Shown here: positions 18,886 to 28,159 of the stretch, piece after piece
Layout: each line of letters begins with the position of its first letter
Position numbering within the stretch: the first letter of the stretch is position 1
Source: Limoniibacter endophyticus
Lineage (GTDB): Bacteria > Pseudomonadota > Alphaproteobacteria > Rhizobiales > Rhizobiaceae
Length of the DNA: 64,000 nucleotides
Assembly: GCF_014652835.1 (NCBI RefSeq)
Contig: NZ_BMZO01000003.1
Coordinates: 1-64,000 of the forward strand
Direction of reading: 5' to 3'
Program-made: the position numbers and the translations under genes
The notes under the pieces: model-generated
The model's input: the letters and a program-made list of their open reading frames with translations, nothing else
What the model was told of the DNA's origin: nothing
Databases searched by the model: none

Positions 18886-19494
18886 TCAGCGAACCGCGCC
18901 GACCAGTGAAGTGGTGCCTTCGCGGATGGTGACCCAGCGTCCTGTATGGTCGCTCGCCTGGCGCTTGAGATAAGTGTAATCCGTCTCGTCCCAGCGTTGC
19001 ACCTCGTCGGTCAGGTTATCGAGAACATAATCGCCACGATCGGTGCGCACGGTAAGAACGGCATGACCTTCTCCGTCCGGTTTACGCACAACTGTAATGA
19101 GCAGATTGGCAAGCGAGATCCCAAGACGGTGGAGCGCGCGTCGCTTCTCCAGAGCGTAGTCTTCACAGTCGCCCGCGCCCTGATCGGGATAAGCCCAGTA
19201 TTCCTCAACGCCATATACTTCGAGGTCGCTCTTGGCTTCCACAGTCGCGTTTATCGAGACGTTGACAGCTTTGATCGTGTTCCAGAGTTGATTGCCCATC
19301 GTAACTGCGTGGCGATCCCGCGGGCGCTGGTTGCATTCGTCCGGCAAGCGAAGGCAGAATTCGTAATGGCCGATCGGCTGCGACGTGATTGCGCCGGTTT
19401 CCATGGCCGGCGTCGCCTGAGCAATGGCAGGCATGGAGACGAGTGCTGCGAAAACCGCCGCCCCTGCAATCGTCTTGTGCCCAAACAAAGCCAT
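18886..19494 (-). CDS. Secreted transglutaminase-like cysteine proteinase (BTLCP family)
   Basis: A 202-residue exported protein. Residues 1-28 form a signal peptide ending in an AIAQA-type site. The papain-like triad of the bacterial transglutaminase-like family is visible as Cys110 (GAGDCEDYALEKR), His144 (EGHAVLTV) and Asp159 (VLDNL). In gamma-proteobacteria the relative LapG cleaves a surface adhesin. In Hyphomicrobiales short versions are common and their substrates are mostly unknown. It is transcribed alone, convergent with the end of the catabolic operon and divergent from rpe. Confidence 0.88.
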   Translation of the reverse strand: MALFGHKTIAGAAVFAALVSMPAIAQATPAMETGAITSQPIGHYEFCLRLPDECNQRPRDRHAVTMGNQLWNTIKAVNVSINATVEAKSDLEVYGVEEYWAYPDQGAGDCEDYALEKRRALHRLGISLANLLITVVRKPDGEGHAVLTVRTDRGDYVLDNLTDEVQRWDETDYTYLKRQASDHTGRWVTIREGTTSLVGAVR

Positions 19495-19747
19495 GGAAGT
19501 CCCCTCGAAAGATATCGATCCTTAACAAAACGTTAAGAGCAGGCGGGGGCGGGAGTCAATTCGCCGACTCTTAAGAAAAGGTTAATTGGTTAAGGGGCCT
19601 TTGGTTGCGCGGTTTTCGCACGTTTTTCGGACGGAATCGTGTTGAGAAGCGATGGTTCCGCCGTTAAAAGAGCTGCAAAATGAGCCGTCGATACCAACTT
19701 CTGGCCTCCAATATCGATTTTTTCCACTGCCTTGAAAGGCCGTTTCC

Positions 19748-20413
19748 ATGACCGCATCCGATCTTCTCATTGCCCCGTCGGTTCTCTCGGCGGACTTCTC
19801 GAAGCTGGGAGAGGAGGTGGAAAGTGTCGTCACTGCCGGCGCCGACTGGATCCATCTCGACGTGATGGACGGGCATTTCGTGCCGAATATCACCTTCGGC
19901 GCACCGATCATCAAGGCGATGCGCAATCGCACTGACAAGATCTTTGACTGCCATTTGATGATTTCGCCGGTCGATGCCTATCTGGAAGCTTTCGCCGAGG
20001 CGGGCTGCGATATCATCACGGTACATGCTGAAGCGACTACGCATCTCGACCGCTCGCTGCAGAAGATCCGCGATCTCGGTAAAAAGGCAGGCGTCTCGCT
20101 TAACCCCGCAACGCCGGAAAGCGTCATCGAATATGTGCTCGATCGTATCGACCTGGTGCTGATCATGACGGTCAATCCGGGCTTCGGTGGCCAGGCTTTC
20201 ATTCCCGCGATGGTTGACAAGGTGGCGCGCGTCAAGGCTCTGATCGGCGATCGCCCGATCCATATCGAGATCGATGGCGGCGTGACGCCGGAGACTGCGC
20301 CTCTCGTTACCAAGGCCGGTGCAGACGTTCTCGTCGCAGGCAACGCCGTGTTCAAGGGCGGTCCCTCTGCCTATGCGGCAAACATCGAAGCCATCCGCAA
20401 GTCCTGTCTCTAG
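19748..20413 (+). CDS. rpe: Ribulose-phosphate 3-epimerase
   Basis: Interconverts D-ribulose 5-phosphate and D-xylulose 5-phosphate in the pentose phosphate and Calvin pathways. The 221-residue TIM barrel has the family motifs in order: [25 protein letters not shown] (catalytic Asp and metal His), FDCHLMI (metal His), [10 protein letters not shown] (phosphate loop), and IEIDGGV with the second catalytic Asp. Length is normal. It stands alone with a 98-base gap to the next gene. Confidence 0.97.
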   Translation: MTASDLLIAPSVLSADFSKLGEEVESVVTAGADWIHLDVMDGHFVPNITFGAPIIKAMRNRTDKIFDCHLMISPVDAYLEAFAEAGCDIITVHAEATTHLDRSLQKIRDLGKKAGVSLNPATPESVIEYVLDRIDLVLIMTVNPGFGGQAFIPAMVDKVARVKALIGDRPIHIEIDGGVTPETAPLVTKAGADVLVAGNAVFKGGPSAYAANIEAIRKSCL

Positions 20414-20510
20414 CGGCTGTCACGCTTGCGTGAAGTGTCACGCGGCATCTTGCGAATGACATAAATCGCGGGCGGATATTCCTTTTGCTATAAAAGAGAT
20501 ATCCGTCCAC

Positions 20511-21287
20511 ATGTCGCTCAAGCGTCTTCTTCTCTATCTGCTCGTTTTCATTCTGATGATTTTCATCGTGCCTGCCCTTGTTACGCTGGCCTGGTGGGAG
20601 TTGCAGGACCGCCCGCGCAGTTGGCGTGCGGCTGACTGGTCATCGGCTCGGCTGCTGCCAGAGGCCTCGTCCGGGCAGGAACCCGCGGTCTATATCATGG
20701 CGGCCCGCACAGGTGGATTAAAGGGCGCATTTGCCGTTCATAGCTGGATCGTACTCAAGCGCGAGAGCGCAAATAGCTACGAGCGATATGACAAGGTCGG
20801 CTGGGGCTCGCCCATTCGCAGAAGCGCCTATGCTGCCGACGGGCGATGGTATTCCAATCTTCCGCAGATCGTCTGCGAGGCGCATGGCGATGATGCCATC
20901 CGGATCATGCCTGCGATCGATGCCGCGATCGAGAACTATCCATATGCCCATACTGGCGACTATACGATCTGGCCCGGACCCAATTCGAATACATTTATCG
21001 CGCATATTACACATGAGGTGCCGGAGCTTGGAGCCTGCATGGCACCGAACGCCACGGGACGCGATTTTGCACCGGGCTTCGCCGCACTCGACATTTCTCG
21101 CAATGGCTGGAACCTGCATGCCACGCTAGGTGGGCTTGCGGGTTTCGCCATCGGGCGCGATGTCGGCTTCGAATTGCATTTCATGGGCCTCGTTGCAGGC
21201 TTTGACCTGATGCGCCCGGCTATCAAGGTCCCGGCATACGGGCTGGTCGGGATGCCGTTTACGCGGACGGCACAGGCGAAGCATTAA
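20511..21287 (+). CDS. DUF3750-like membrane-anchored protein of unknown function
   Basis: A 258-residue protein with one N-terminal membrane segment (residues about 5-28), the rest predicted periplasmic. I recall this pattern as the DUF3750 family, without a search. The first part holds AVHSWIVLK and the middle GPNSNTFI, a His...Asn spacing that looks like an NlpC/papain-type arrangement, though no catalytic Cys stands out at a fitting place; the only candidates are Cys residues near VCEAHG and GACMAP. It follows rpe by 98 bases and may be cotranscribed. Function unknown. Confidence 0.75.
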   Translation: MSLKRLLLYLLVFILMIFIVPALVTLAWWELQDRPRSWRAADWSSARLLPEASSGQEPAVYIMAARTGGLKGAFAVHSWIVLKRESANSYERYDKVGWGSPIRRSAYAADGRWYSNLPQIVCEAHGDDAIRIMPAIDAAIENYPYAHTGDYTIWPGPNSNTFIAHITHEVPELGACMAPNATGRDFAPGFAALDISRNGWNLHATLGGLAGFAIGRDVGFELHFMGLVAGFDLMRPAIKVPAYGLVGMPFTRTAQAKH

Positions 21288-21300
21288 ACCGGCTAAAGAA

Positions 21301-21333
21301 TACCCGCCGCCGGTATTTCTACGGCGACGGGTA
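21301..21333. terminator. Hairpin between convergent genes
   Basis: The arms at 21301-21312 and 21322-21333 pair over 12 positions with a single C-A mismatch and a 9-base loop. There is no T-run on either strand, so it is not a classic intrinsic terminator. Its place between two convergent genes suggests a bidirectional transcription or RNA-stability element. Confidence 0.4.
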
Positions 21334-21361
21334 GGTAGGGAGGAGCGGTCGCGGAAAGAAT

Positions 21362-22393
21362 TCAAGCCGCCGTTCTGCGTTTTTCTAATACGTCTGCATA
21401 GTAACGCTCCGCGACGTCCGGATGCGAACGCAGGCGGCTTTTCAGCACGTTCTCGCCGACATTACGAAAAAGCGGATTGGCCGGATCGCTTTCAGGCCCG
21501 CGCGCTTCCCGCGCCAGATGCGCGGGCAGCTCCAACAGTGGAATGGTAGCATCCAGCCGTGCGCTGAAGAAAAAAGGAACCGAGTAGCGCGCGGTGCCGG
21601 CTGGCGGAGCTATGACTCGATGGACGGTGGCGCGCAGATAGCCATTTGAAGCGAGTTCTAGCAATTCGCCAATATTGACGACAAGCGTTCCAGGCACGGG
21701 TACTGCATCGAGCCAGACGCCATCATACTCAACCTGCAAGCCGCCCTTGTCATCCTGCAATAGGAGCGTCAGGAAGCCACCGTCTTTGTGCGCGCCAACC
21801 CCTTGGTTAGAACTATGCAGGGCGGTCTTGCCGGGGTAGCGGGCAAGCTTCATGCGATGATTGGGTTCATCGCAATAAACGTTCGCAAGGGCATTGCGCT
21901 CCTGGCCCAAAGCCAGAGAAAAGGCTTCCAGCAGGCGGATTGCCGCCCTTTCGGTCTTGGCCTGCCAGTTCTCAATGACGGGTTGAAGCTGCGGGAGGTG
22001 CTCCGGCCATTGGTTCGGTCCGTACAGACGCCGATAGGGAGGGCTGTCCGGAGCAATCGGCAATGCTTCGCGTTCGATGCCAAGATCGAGTTGCTCGCGC
22101 CAGTCGGCACCAGCATTGGTGCGCTCATTGCCGAGGCGCGTATAGCCGCGAAAATGCGGTGAATTGATCATGTCGATCATCAGCTTGTCGTCGTCTGGAA
22201 GCTCGAAAAAGGCCTGCGTCAGGGCTAGGATTTCCTCGATCTCTTCGAGGCTTATGCCATGGCCGCTCAGGTAGAAGAACCCGACGTCACGGGCTGCGGC
22301 GCGCAAATCTTCAAGAAAATTGGCGTGGGTGGCGGCGTTCTCGAAATCATCAAGATCGATCAGCGGTATGGTGCGGGTCATCGCAAGGCTCAT
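21362..22393 (-). CDS. 2-oxoglutarate/Fe(II)-dependent oxygenase, isopenicillin N synthase-like
   Basis: A 343-residue non-haem iron oxygenase. The N-terminal DIOX_N-type region begins IPLIDLDDFENA and the catalytic jelly roll contains the iron ligands HKD (GAHKDGGFLTLLLQD) and a distal His (TVHRVIAPP). The RYSVPFF motif supplies the 2-oxoglutarate-binding Arg and Ser. Bacterial members hydroxylate or desaturate small molecules; the substrate is not predictable. Start uncertain: ATG 22393 has AGAGG directly abutting it, while the in-frame ATG at 22381 lies about 12 bases after the same sequence. No obvious partner gene. Confidence 0.88.
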   Translation of the reverse strand: MSLAMTRTIPLIDLDDFENAATHANFLEDLRAAARDVGFFYLSGHGISLEEIEEILALTQAFFELPDDDKLMIDMINSPHFRGYTRLGNERTNAGADWREQLDLGIEREALPIAPDSPPYRRLYGPNQWPEHLPQLQPVIENWQAKTERAAIRLLEAFSLALGQERNALANVYCDEPNHRMKLARYPGKTALHSSNQGVGAHKDGGFLTLLLQDDKGGLQVEYDGVWLDAVPVPGTLVVNIGELLELASNGYLRATVHRVIAPPAGTARYSVPFFFSARLDATIPLLELPAHLAREARGPESDPANPLFRNVGENVLKSRLRSHPDVAERYYADVLEKRRTAA

Positions 22394-22460
22394 CCTCTAT
22401 CGTGATCATTGAGTAGAGGATTTCACGATCATGCGCCCCAACCAAGGGATGCGAATTCGG

Positions 22461-22496
22461 TGCTGGAGGCGTTCGGCGGATACAACGCCTCCAGCA
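22461..22496. terminator. 13-bp perfect stem-loop downstream of sdaA
   Basis: TGCTGGAGGCGTT (22461-22473) and its exact complement (22484-22496) enclose a 10-base loop. It lies about 40 bases past the sdaA stop codon and 68 bases before the next minus-strand gene. No T-run follows. It probably stabilises or ends the sdaA transcript. Confidence 0.5.
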
Positions 22497-22534
22497 AGAC
22501 GGATCGACAGGAAATTTATTTCAGATGCACCAGA

Positions 22535-23938
22535 TCAACACGCCACGACGTTGACCGCCAAGCCACCCTGGCTGGTTTCCTTGTAGCGCTCGCTCATGTC
22601 CTCACCGGTCTGGCGCATGGTCTCGATGGCTGCATCGAGCGGTACGAAATGCGTCCCGTCGCCCTTGAGCGCGAGGGAGGCGGCGGTTACCGCCTTCACG
22701 GCCCCTAGCGCATTGCGCTCGATGCATGGAACCTGCACGAGGCCGCCGACCGGATCGCAGGTCATGCCGAGATGATGCTCGAGAGCAATTTCCGCCGCAT
22801 TTTCCACCTGCCCCGGCGTACCGCCCATAACGGCAGCAAGCCCCGCCGCAGCCATTGCGGAAGCGGAGCCTACTTCGCCCTGGCATCCGACTTCAGCGCC
22901 TGAGATCGAAGCATTATGCTTGATGATGCCGCCGACCGCGGCAGCAGTCAGCAGGAAGTCACGTATGCCCTTCTGGTCGGCATCGGGGTAAAAATGCTGC
23001 CAATAGCGCATAACGGCGGGAATGACGCCTGCTGCGCCATTGGTCGGAGCGGTCACGACACGACCGCCGCCCGCATTTTCCTCGTTGACGGCCATCGCAT
23101 AGACCGAGAGCCAATCATTGGCGAGCAACGGGTTGGGCCGGTTGAGCCGCCACTCCTCCTGGAGACGCTCATACATCTTCTTGGCGCGGCGCGGCACTTT
23201 CAGCCCACCTGGCATAATGCCTTCCTGAGAAAGGCCACGCTCGATGCAGCCATGCATGGTTTCCCAGATCAGGTCGAGGCTGGCATCAAGGTCGCTGCGT
23301 GTCTGCGATATTTCCTCATTGGCGCGCTTCATGTCGGCAATGGAAAGTCCGCTCTCCTGTGCCATGGAGAGCATCTCCCCGGCGTTGGCGAAAGGATAAG
23401 GCACGCGCGCAAATTCGGCCGGGCGCTCGGCGCGCTGCTTCATGCGCTGTAACTCTTCTTCCGAGACGACAAAGCCGCCGCCGATAGAAAAGAAATTGCG
23501 TTTGAGCAGCAAGGTATCATCCTTGTCCCAGGCACAGAACTGCATGCCATTGGCGTGGCCCGGCAGCGGTGTCTTGCGATCAAGTACGAGATCGGCAGCC
23601 GGGTCAAAAGTATAACCGGAATGACCTTTCGGTTGGATGCGCTTCGTTTCACCTATCCGGCTGACGATTGCTTCCACCTTGTCGGGGTCCACGGTGAGCG
23701 GATTGTAGCCGGCTAACCCAAGGATGACGGCCCGGTCCGAAGCGTGGCCAATACCGGTATAGGCTAGCGAACCATGCAGACTTGCGGAAAGGCGAACGAT
23801 CTTGGCATTCTTCGGACGGGGCCAGTCCCCGCGCTTGACTTCCCGCAGGAAGCGTTCGGCAGCCGTCATCGGTCCCATCGTATGGGAGCTGGACGGGCCA
23901 ATGCCAATCTTGAACAGGTCGAGGACCGAAAGAAACAT
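22535..23938 (-). CDS. sdaA: L-serine ammonia-lyase, iron-sulfur dependent
   Basis: Deaminates L-serine to pyruvate and ammonia using an oxygen-sensitive 4Fe-4S cluster. At 467 residues it is the single-chain form. The N-terminal beta domain starts [23 protein letters not shown]. The alpha domain carries [16 protein letters not shown]-like sequence ([14 protein letters not shown]) and the cluster cysteines in [19 protein letters not shown] and VPCIERN. Next to the regulator-kbl-tdh block it completes a route from threonine through glycine and serine to pyruvate. It diverges from the XRE-cupin gene. The final residues VVAC are a typical C-terminal tail bearing the regulatory Cys. Confidence 0.95.
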   Translation of the reverse strand: MFLSVLDLFKIGIGPSSSHTMGPMTAAERFLREVKRGDWPRPKNAKIVRLSASLHGSLAYTGIGHASDRAVILGLAGYNPLTVDPDKVEAIVSRIGETKRIQPKGHSGYTFDPAADLVLDRKTPLPGHANGMQFCAWDKDDTLLLKRNFFSIGGGFVVSEEELQRMKQRAERPAEFARVPYPFANAGEMLSMAQESGLSIADMKRANEEISQTRSDLDASLDLIWETMHGCIERGLSQEGIMPGGLKVPRRAKKMYERLQEEWRLNRPNPLLANDWLSVYAMAVNEENAGGGRVVTAPTNGAAGVIPAVMRYWQHFYPDADQKGIRDFLLTAAAVGGIIKHNASISGAEVGCQGEVGSASAMAAAGLAAVMGGTPGQVENAAEIALEHHLGMTCDPVGGLVQVPCIERNALGAVKAVTAASLALKGDGTHFVPLDAAIETMRQTGEDMSERYKETSQGGLAVNVVAC

Positions 23939-24116
23939 GCGTCACCAATCTAAAAGCATTCGGCCAAAGCCGATCATCTTTTCATCTGGGATGTCAAGAA
24001 CGGCTTTTCCAGCAATTTAATGTCGGCACGCCTTGTTTATGTACCCATTTGGCGGCCGAACGCGCTAAACGATTGCTCTGCCATGAATGCTTTGATTTTA
24101 TGGCGATGATTATTTT

Positions 24117-24701
24117 ATGGGCAATCGCATGGATACCAAAACACCGCCGCAAATCGGACCGCTCCTGGCGCAGCACAGGCGGGCTCACAAGCTGACGCTC
24201 GAGCAGCTCTCGACGCAATCGGGCGTATCGAAGTCCATGCTTTCGCAGATAGAACGGGGTGAGGCCAATCCAAGTTTTGCCGTGCTCTGGAGCCTGACCA
24301 CCGCGCTTAATATCAAGCTTTCCGAATTGGTCGAAGGTGCGGCTGCACAGCGGCAGGACGACCAGATCGAGGTGGTGGCGGAAAGTCAGCTGCCTAAAAT
24401 CGTCAGCACGGACGCACATTGTACGTTGAAAATCCTCAGCCCCCCTCGACTGGCAGGGTCGACCGAATGGTACGAGATGGAGATCGAGCCAGGTGGCGCG
24501 CTGGACAGCGCCGCACACGCACAAGGCACGATGGAGCACGTCACCGCTTGGACGGATGGTCTGGAAATCAGTAGCGGCGACGCAACGATTACATTGAAAT
24601 CGGGAGAGACTGCACGCTACCTTGCCGACCGCCCGCATTGCATCCGCAATCTCGGCCGGGAGAAGGCGCGGGGTCTTATGGTGATGCTTTACAAGCCTTG
24701 A
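24117..24701 (+). CDS. XRE-family regulator with C-terminal cupin domain
   Basis: A 194-residue transcriptional regulator. Residues about 15-70 are an XRE helix-turn-helix (LTLEQLSTQSGVSKSMLSQIERG). Residues about 110-190 form a small cupin barrel (EIEPGGALDSAAH, then ETARYLADRPHCIRN) that in this architecture senses amino acids or related ligands. It sits between divergent sdaA and kbl-tdh, 50 bases before kbl, so control of threonine/serine breakdown is likely. The start is ambiguous between ATG 24117 and ATG 24129; neither has a strong ribosome site. Confidence 0.9.
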   Translation: MGNRMDTKTPPQIGPLLAQHRRAHKLTLEQLSTQSGVSKSMLSQIERGEANPSFAVLWSLTTALNIKLSELVEGAAAQRQDDQIEVVAESQLPKIVSTDAHCTLKILSPPRLAGSTEWYEMEIEPGGALDSAAHAQGTMEHVTAWTDGLEISSGDATITLKSGETARYLADRPHCIRNLGREKARGLMVMLYKP

Positions 24702-24751
24702 CTTTTTGATCCCTGGGACGGACAATCCGATATAAAGGAAGGAATTCCAAT

Positions 24752-25957
24752 ATGCCGGATAATTTTCTCCAACACATAGCCAAGACACTTGCAGAAATTG
24801 AGGCGGACGGGCTTTACAAGCGCGAACGTGAGATCGCCGGGCAGCAGCAAGGCCGCATCGAGATAGCCGACGGCCAGGGCGGCAAGCGTCCGATCCTCAA
24901 TCTCTGCGCCAACAATTATCTGGGGCTGGCCAATCATCCTGAGATCATTGCGGCAGGCAAGCGAGCCCTGGACGATTACGGCTTTGGCATGGCTTCCGTT
25001 CGCTTCATCTGCGGAACGCAGACGCAGCATCGCGCGCTTGAAAAGACCATTGCCGCTTATCTGGGCAAGGATGATTCCATTCTGTTCGCAGCCTGCTTCG
25101 ACGCCAATGGCAGCGTGTTCGAAACGCTTCTGACCGATCAGGACGCGGTGATTTCCGACGGTCTCAACCACGCGTCCATCATTGATGGCATTCGCCTGTG
25201 CAAGGCAAAGCGCTATCGCTTCCCTAATGGCGATATGAACGCGCTGGAAGAACAGCTGAAACAGGCGGAGGCCGATGGTGCCCGCTTCAAGCTGATTGTT
25301 ACCGATGGCGTTTTCTCGATGGATGGTTTTGTCGCGGATCTCAAGACGATCTGCGATCTGGCGGATAGGCACGATGCGCTGGTCATGGTGGACGATTGCC
25401 ATGCGACGGGACATCTTGGCGAGCAGGGCAAGGGCACGCCGGCGCTAACGGGCGCGGGAGATCGCGTCGATATAATTTCGGGCACGCTTGGCAAGACGCT
25501 TGGCGGCGCGCTGGGCGGCTTCATCGCCGCCAAGCAGCCGATTATCGACCTCTTGCGCCAACGGGCTCGAGCCTATCTGTTCTCCAACAGTTTGCCGCCC
25601 GCAGCCGTTGCGGGGGCCATCAAGGCAGTCGAGATCGCCAAGGCCGCCGATGATCGTCGTGAAAAGCTAATGCGCAATACGCGTCGGTTTCGCGATGGAT
25701 TGAAGGCGGCGGGTTTCGACCTCCTCGAAGGCACGACACCGATCGTTCCCGTGATGCTTGGCGAAGCGAAGCTAGCGCAATCCATGGCGGCCGAACTGGA
25801 TAGCCGTGGCGTTTACGTCGCGGGTTTCTTCTTCCCGGTCGTTCCGAAGGGAAAAGCGCGCATCCGAACGCAGCTTTCAGCCGTTCTCGAAGATGAAGAT
25901 ATCGATTTTGCCGTAGATGCTTTCCGCGAAGCGGGCAAGGCGACTGGCGCGATCTGA
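24752..25957 (+). CDS. kbl: Glycine C-acetyltransferase (2-amino-3-ketobutyrate CoA ligase)
   Basis: PLP enzyme that cleaves 2-amino-3-ketobutyrate with CoA into glycine and acetyl-CoA, the second step of the threonine dehydrogenase route. The 401-residue protein shows LCANNYLGLANHPE, the CFDANGSVFETLL segment, the PLP-contacting DDCHATGHLGEQG, and the Schiff-base lysine in SGTLGKTLGGALGG. Length matches the E. coli enzyme. GGAAGGAATT precedes the ATG. tdh begins 12 bases later, a standard kbl-tdh operon. Confidence 0.97.
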   Translation: MPDNFLQHIAKTLAEIEADGLYKREREIAGQQQGRIEIADGQGGKRPILNLCANNYLGLANHPEIIAAGKRALDDYGFGMASVRFICGTQTQHRALEKTIAAYLGKDDSILFAACFDANGSVFETLLTDQDAVISDGLNHASIIDGIRLCKAKRYRFPNGDMNALEEQLKQAEADGARFKLIVTDGVFSMDGFVADLKTICDLADRHDALVMVDDCHATGHLGEQGKGTPALTGAGDRVDIISGTLGKTLGGALGGFIAAKQPIIDLLRQRARAYLFSNSLPPAAVAGAIKAVEIAKAADDRREKLMRNTRRFRDGLKAAGFDLLEGTTPIVPVMLGEAKLAQSMAAELDSRGVYVAGFFFPVVPKGKARIRTQLSAVLEDEDIDFAVDAFREAGKATGAI

Positions 25958-25969
25958 AAAGAGACAAAA

Positions 25970-27013
25970 ATGCAGAAGACAATGAAATCGCTGGTGAAGG
26001 ACAAGCCTGCCCCCGGCCTGGCCTTCTTGGACCAGCCGGTGCCGCAGATAAAGCCCGACGAAGTGTTGATCAAGATCAACAAGACGGGAATCTGCGGCAC
26101 CGACATTCACATATATGCCTGGGACGAGTGGGCCGCGAGCACAGTGCCGACGCCGATGATCATCGGACATGAATATGCTGGCGAGATCGTCGAGATCGGT
26201 TCGAACGTGCATCATCTTTCCGTTGGCCAACGCGTCTCCGGCGAAGGACATGTGATCGGTCACAAGAGTCGTGCGTCGCGGGGTGGCCGTTTCCATCTCG
26301 ACCCGGATACGAAGGGCATCGGCGTCAATATGCCAGGTGCTTTCGCGCAATATCTTGCGCTCCCGGCCTTCAACGCCATTCCGCTGCCTGATGCCATAGA
26401 TGATGAGATCGGGGCGATCCTCGATCCGCTCGGTAATGCGGTCCACACGGCATTATCATTCGACCTCGTCGGCGAGGATGTGCTGATCACCGGAGCGGGT
26501 CCCATCGGCATCATGGCCGGCGCCGTTGCGCGCCACGTCGGCGCCCGTCATGTGGTGATCACCGATGTCAATCCGGTGCGTCTGCAACTGGCAGCGCAGG
26601 TTGCCGATGTCGTACCGGTCGATGTCGCCAGGGAAGACCTCCGGTCGGTCATGGATCGGCTGGGCCTGAAAGAGGGTTTCGATGTAGGGCTGGAGATGAG
26701 CGGGTCGGCGGCTGCATTCGAACAGATGATCGATAGTCTCGTGATGGGCGGCAAGATCGCCATGCTGGGAATTCCCCCACAGAAGATGCCGGTTGACTGG
26801 ACCAGGATCGTCTTCCGGATGCTCACCATCAAGGGCATTTACGGACGCGAAATGTTCGAGACCTGGCACAAGATGCTGGCCATGCTGGAATCGGGGCTGG
26901 ATGTGCGCAAGGTTATCACGCATCGCCTTCCGGTGAGCGATTATCTCCAAGGCTTCGAGACCATGCAAAACGGCAATTCCGGCAAGATCGTACTGGATTG
27001 GCGCGGGGTTTAA
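25970..27013 (+). CDS. tdh: L-threonine 3-dehydrogenase (lacks structural-zinc cysteines)
   Basis: Zinc-dependent medium-chain dehydrogenase oxidising L-threonine to 2-amino-3-ketobutyrate with NAD. The catalytic zinc residues Cys42, His67 and Glu68 (GICGTDIHIY, GHEYAGE) and the nucleotide fold GAGPIGIMAG are intact, and 347 residues is near the usual length. The lobe that normally holds a second, structural zinc aligns without gaps to the E. coli sequence as I recall it, but its four cysteines are Gly97, Ser100, Ser103 and Asp111. The fold must be held differently. It shares an operon with kbl and lies next to sdaA. Confidence 0.93.
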   Translation: MQKTMKSLVKDKPAPGLAFLDQPVPQIKPDEVLIKINKTGICGTDIHIYAWDEWAASTVPTPMIIGHEYAGEIVEIGSNVHHLSVGQRVSGEGHVIGHKSRASRGGRFHLDPDTKGIGVNMPGAFAQYLALPAFNAIPLPDAIDDEIGAILDPLGNAVHTALSFDLVGEDVLITGAGPIGIMAGAVARHVGARHVVITDVNPVRLQLAAQVADVVPVDVAREDLRSVMDRLGLKEGFDVGLEMSGSAAAFEQMIDSLVMGGKIAMLGIPPQKMPVDWTRIVFRMLTIKGIYGREMFETWHKMLAMLESGLDVRKVITHRLPVSDYLQGFETMQNGNSGKIVLDWRGV

Positions 27014-27040
27014 CCGGAATTTGCCAACGATGGCCGTAAA

Positions 27041-27630
27041 ATGCGAATGGCCCGTTGTAATCAAACCATTACAACGGTGGTAATGGATGAGTTTCTGCTC
27101 TCCGGTTGCTTCGATTACCAGGTCAATCTCACCCAGGCGATTTCCATCGGTCCAAAGAAACGGAAGCGGGTTCTCCATCAGGACGACCCGCTTTTTCCGT
27201 TCTTGCATCCCGGACAGGAGGCGATGATCAATGCATGTGGGTGGTCGATGATTTCATCGAAGATAATGGAGCTACCATCCTTCTGCCGGGCAGTCACATT
27301 AGCCAAGAGAGCAGGTGATGAATACCACGCAGGAAATCTTGCGCCAAACCTTGTGACGAAAGGCACCATGAAAAAAGGCTCGGTACTATCTATTTAGGCT
27401 CGCTGTTTCACAGCGGGGGTCAAGATATTACCGATCGACGCTAGTGTGGTGCTGTGATCAGCTACAGCCTAGGCTGGCTAAGGCAGGCTGAAACAACTAT
27501 CTCGCCTATAGTCAGGACGAACTGCTGGACATGCGGGAGTGTCTGCAGAAATTGCTGGGATATTTCGTTCATGAGCCGAATTTGGGCTCTGTGAACGGTA
27601 TCGACCCTTATGAATTATGTCATCATGAAC
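27041..27630 (+). pseudogene. Decayed phytanoyl-CoA dioxygenase (PhyH) family gene
   Basis: Pieces of one PhyH-family protein follow each other in changing frames. About 27083-27235 reads MDEFLLSGC...NLTQAISIGP...LHQDDPLFPF. After a one-base loss near 27234 it continues as MWVVDDFIEDNGATILLPGSH (27235 on) to a stop at 27316-27318. Then IYLGSLFHSGGQDITDRR reaches an in-frame TAG at 27442-27444, then ISYSLGWLRQAE. After another one-base loss near 27493 it becomes NNYLAYSQDELLDM...LLGYFVHEPNLGSVNGIDPYE. The N-terminal third is missing. At least three frameshifts and two stops make function impossible. It lies directly after tdh. Confidence 0.85.
27164..27197 (+). terminator. Hairpin with T-run, possible kbl-tdh terminator
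   Basis: AAGCGGGT (27164-27171) pairs with ACCCGCTT (27186-27193) and is followed by a T-run ending at 27196. It lies about 150 bases beyond tdh but inside the PhyH remnant, so the resemblance to a terminator may be a by-product of former coding sequence. It could nevertheless now end the kbl-tdh transcript. Confidence 0.4.
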
Positions 27631-27857
27631 AAGCGCAACCAGATCTTCACAGAGTTCATTCCCAAGCAGCAAAAATGCTTGTCAAGGAAGCTATGGATAA
27701 GGTCGAGCAGCTTCTGCCAGCCCGTTCCGGCTCGCGGCCAAGGTTGAGGCGGGATCTTCCTGAAACGGGGCCCTTGTGCATTCTTCGATTGCGCAACGGT
27801 TCACGCTGAATACGTACGGTCGCGGAAAGCCTTGATGAATCGTGGCGGATAGGAGTT

Positions 27858-27933
<76 letters not shown>

Positions 27934-28102
27934 ATCCTGATGAACGCTTCTGTTCAGAAGCCTCGCGAGTTGGGTCTCGCCATCGGAAACCGACGCATCA
28001 TGTGGAGCGGCTTCTAGCGTCCTGCGGAAACGAGATCAAGCCCTGTTCGTCATTTTTTTGATGAGCCGAGCAAAATTCCGGACGGGCTGTGTCGGGCGCA
28101 AA

Positions 28103-28136
28103 GAAAAAGGCGCGCCGAAGATCGTCCGCCGCGCCT
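28103..28136 (-). terminator. Intrinsic terminator of the TIGR02300-type gene
   Basis: On the minus strand AGGCGCG (28136-28130) pairs with CGCGCCT (28114-28108) and runs into T residues (opposite the A-run 28104-28108). It lies 24 bases past the stop codon of the minus-strand acidic protein. Confidence 0.75.
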
Positions 28137-28159
28137 CATTCAACTTATCCGGCGAGAAA

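Noticed and set aside
26456-27208. Open frame antisense to tdh and the PhyH remnant
   Set aside because: Part of it (ENPLPFLWTDGN) looked protein-like, but the plus strand carries Tdh and PhyH homology over the same bases.
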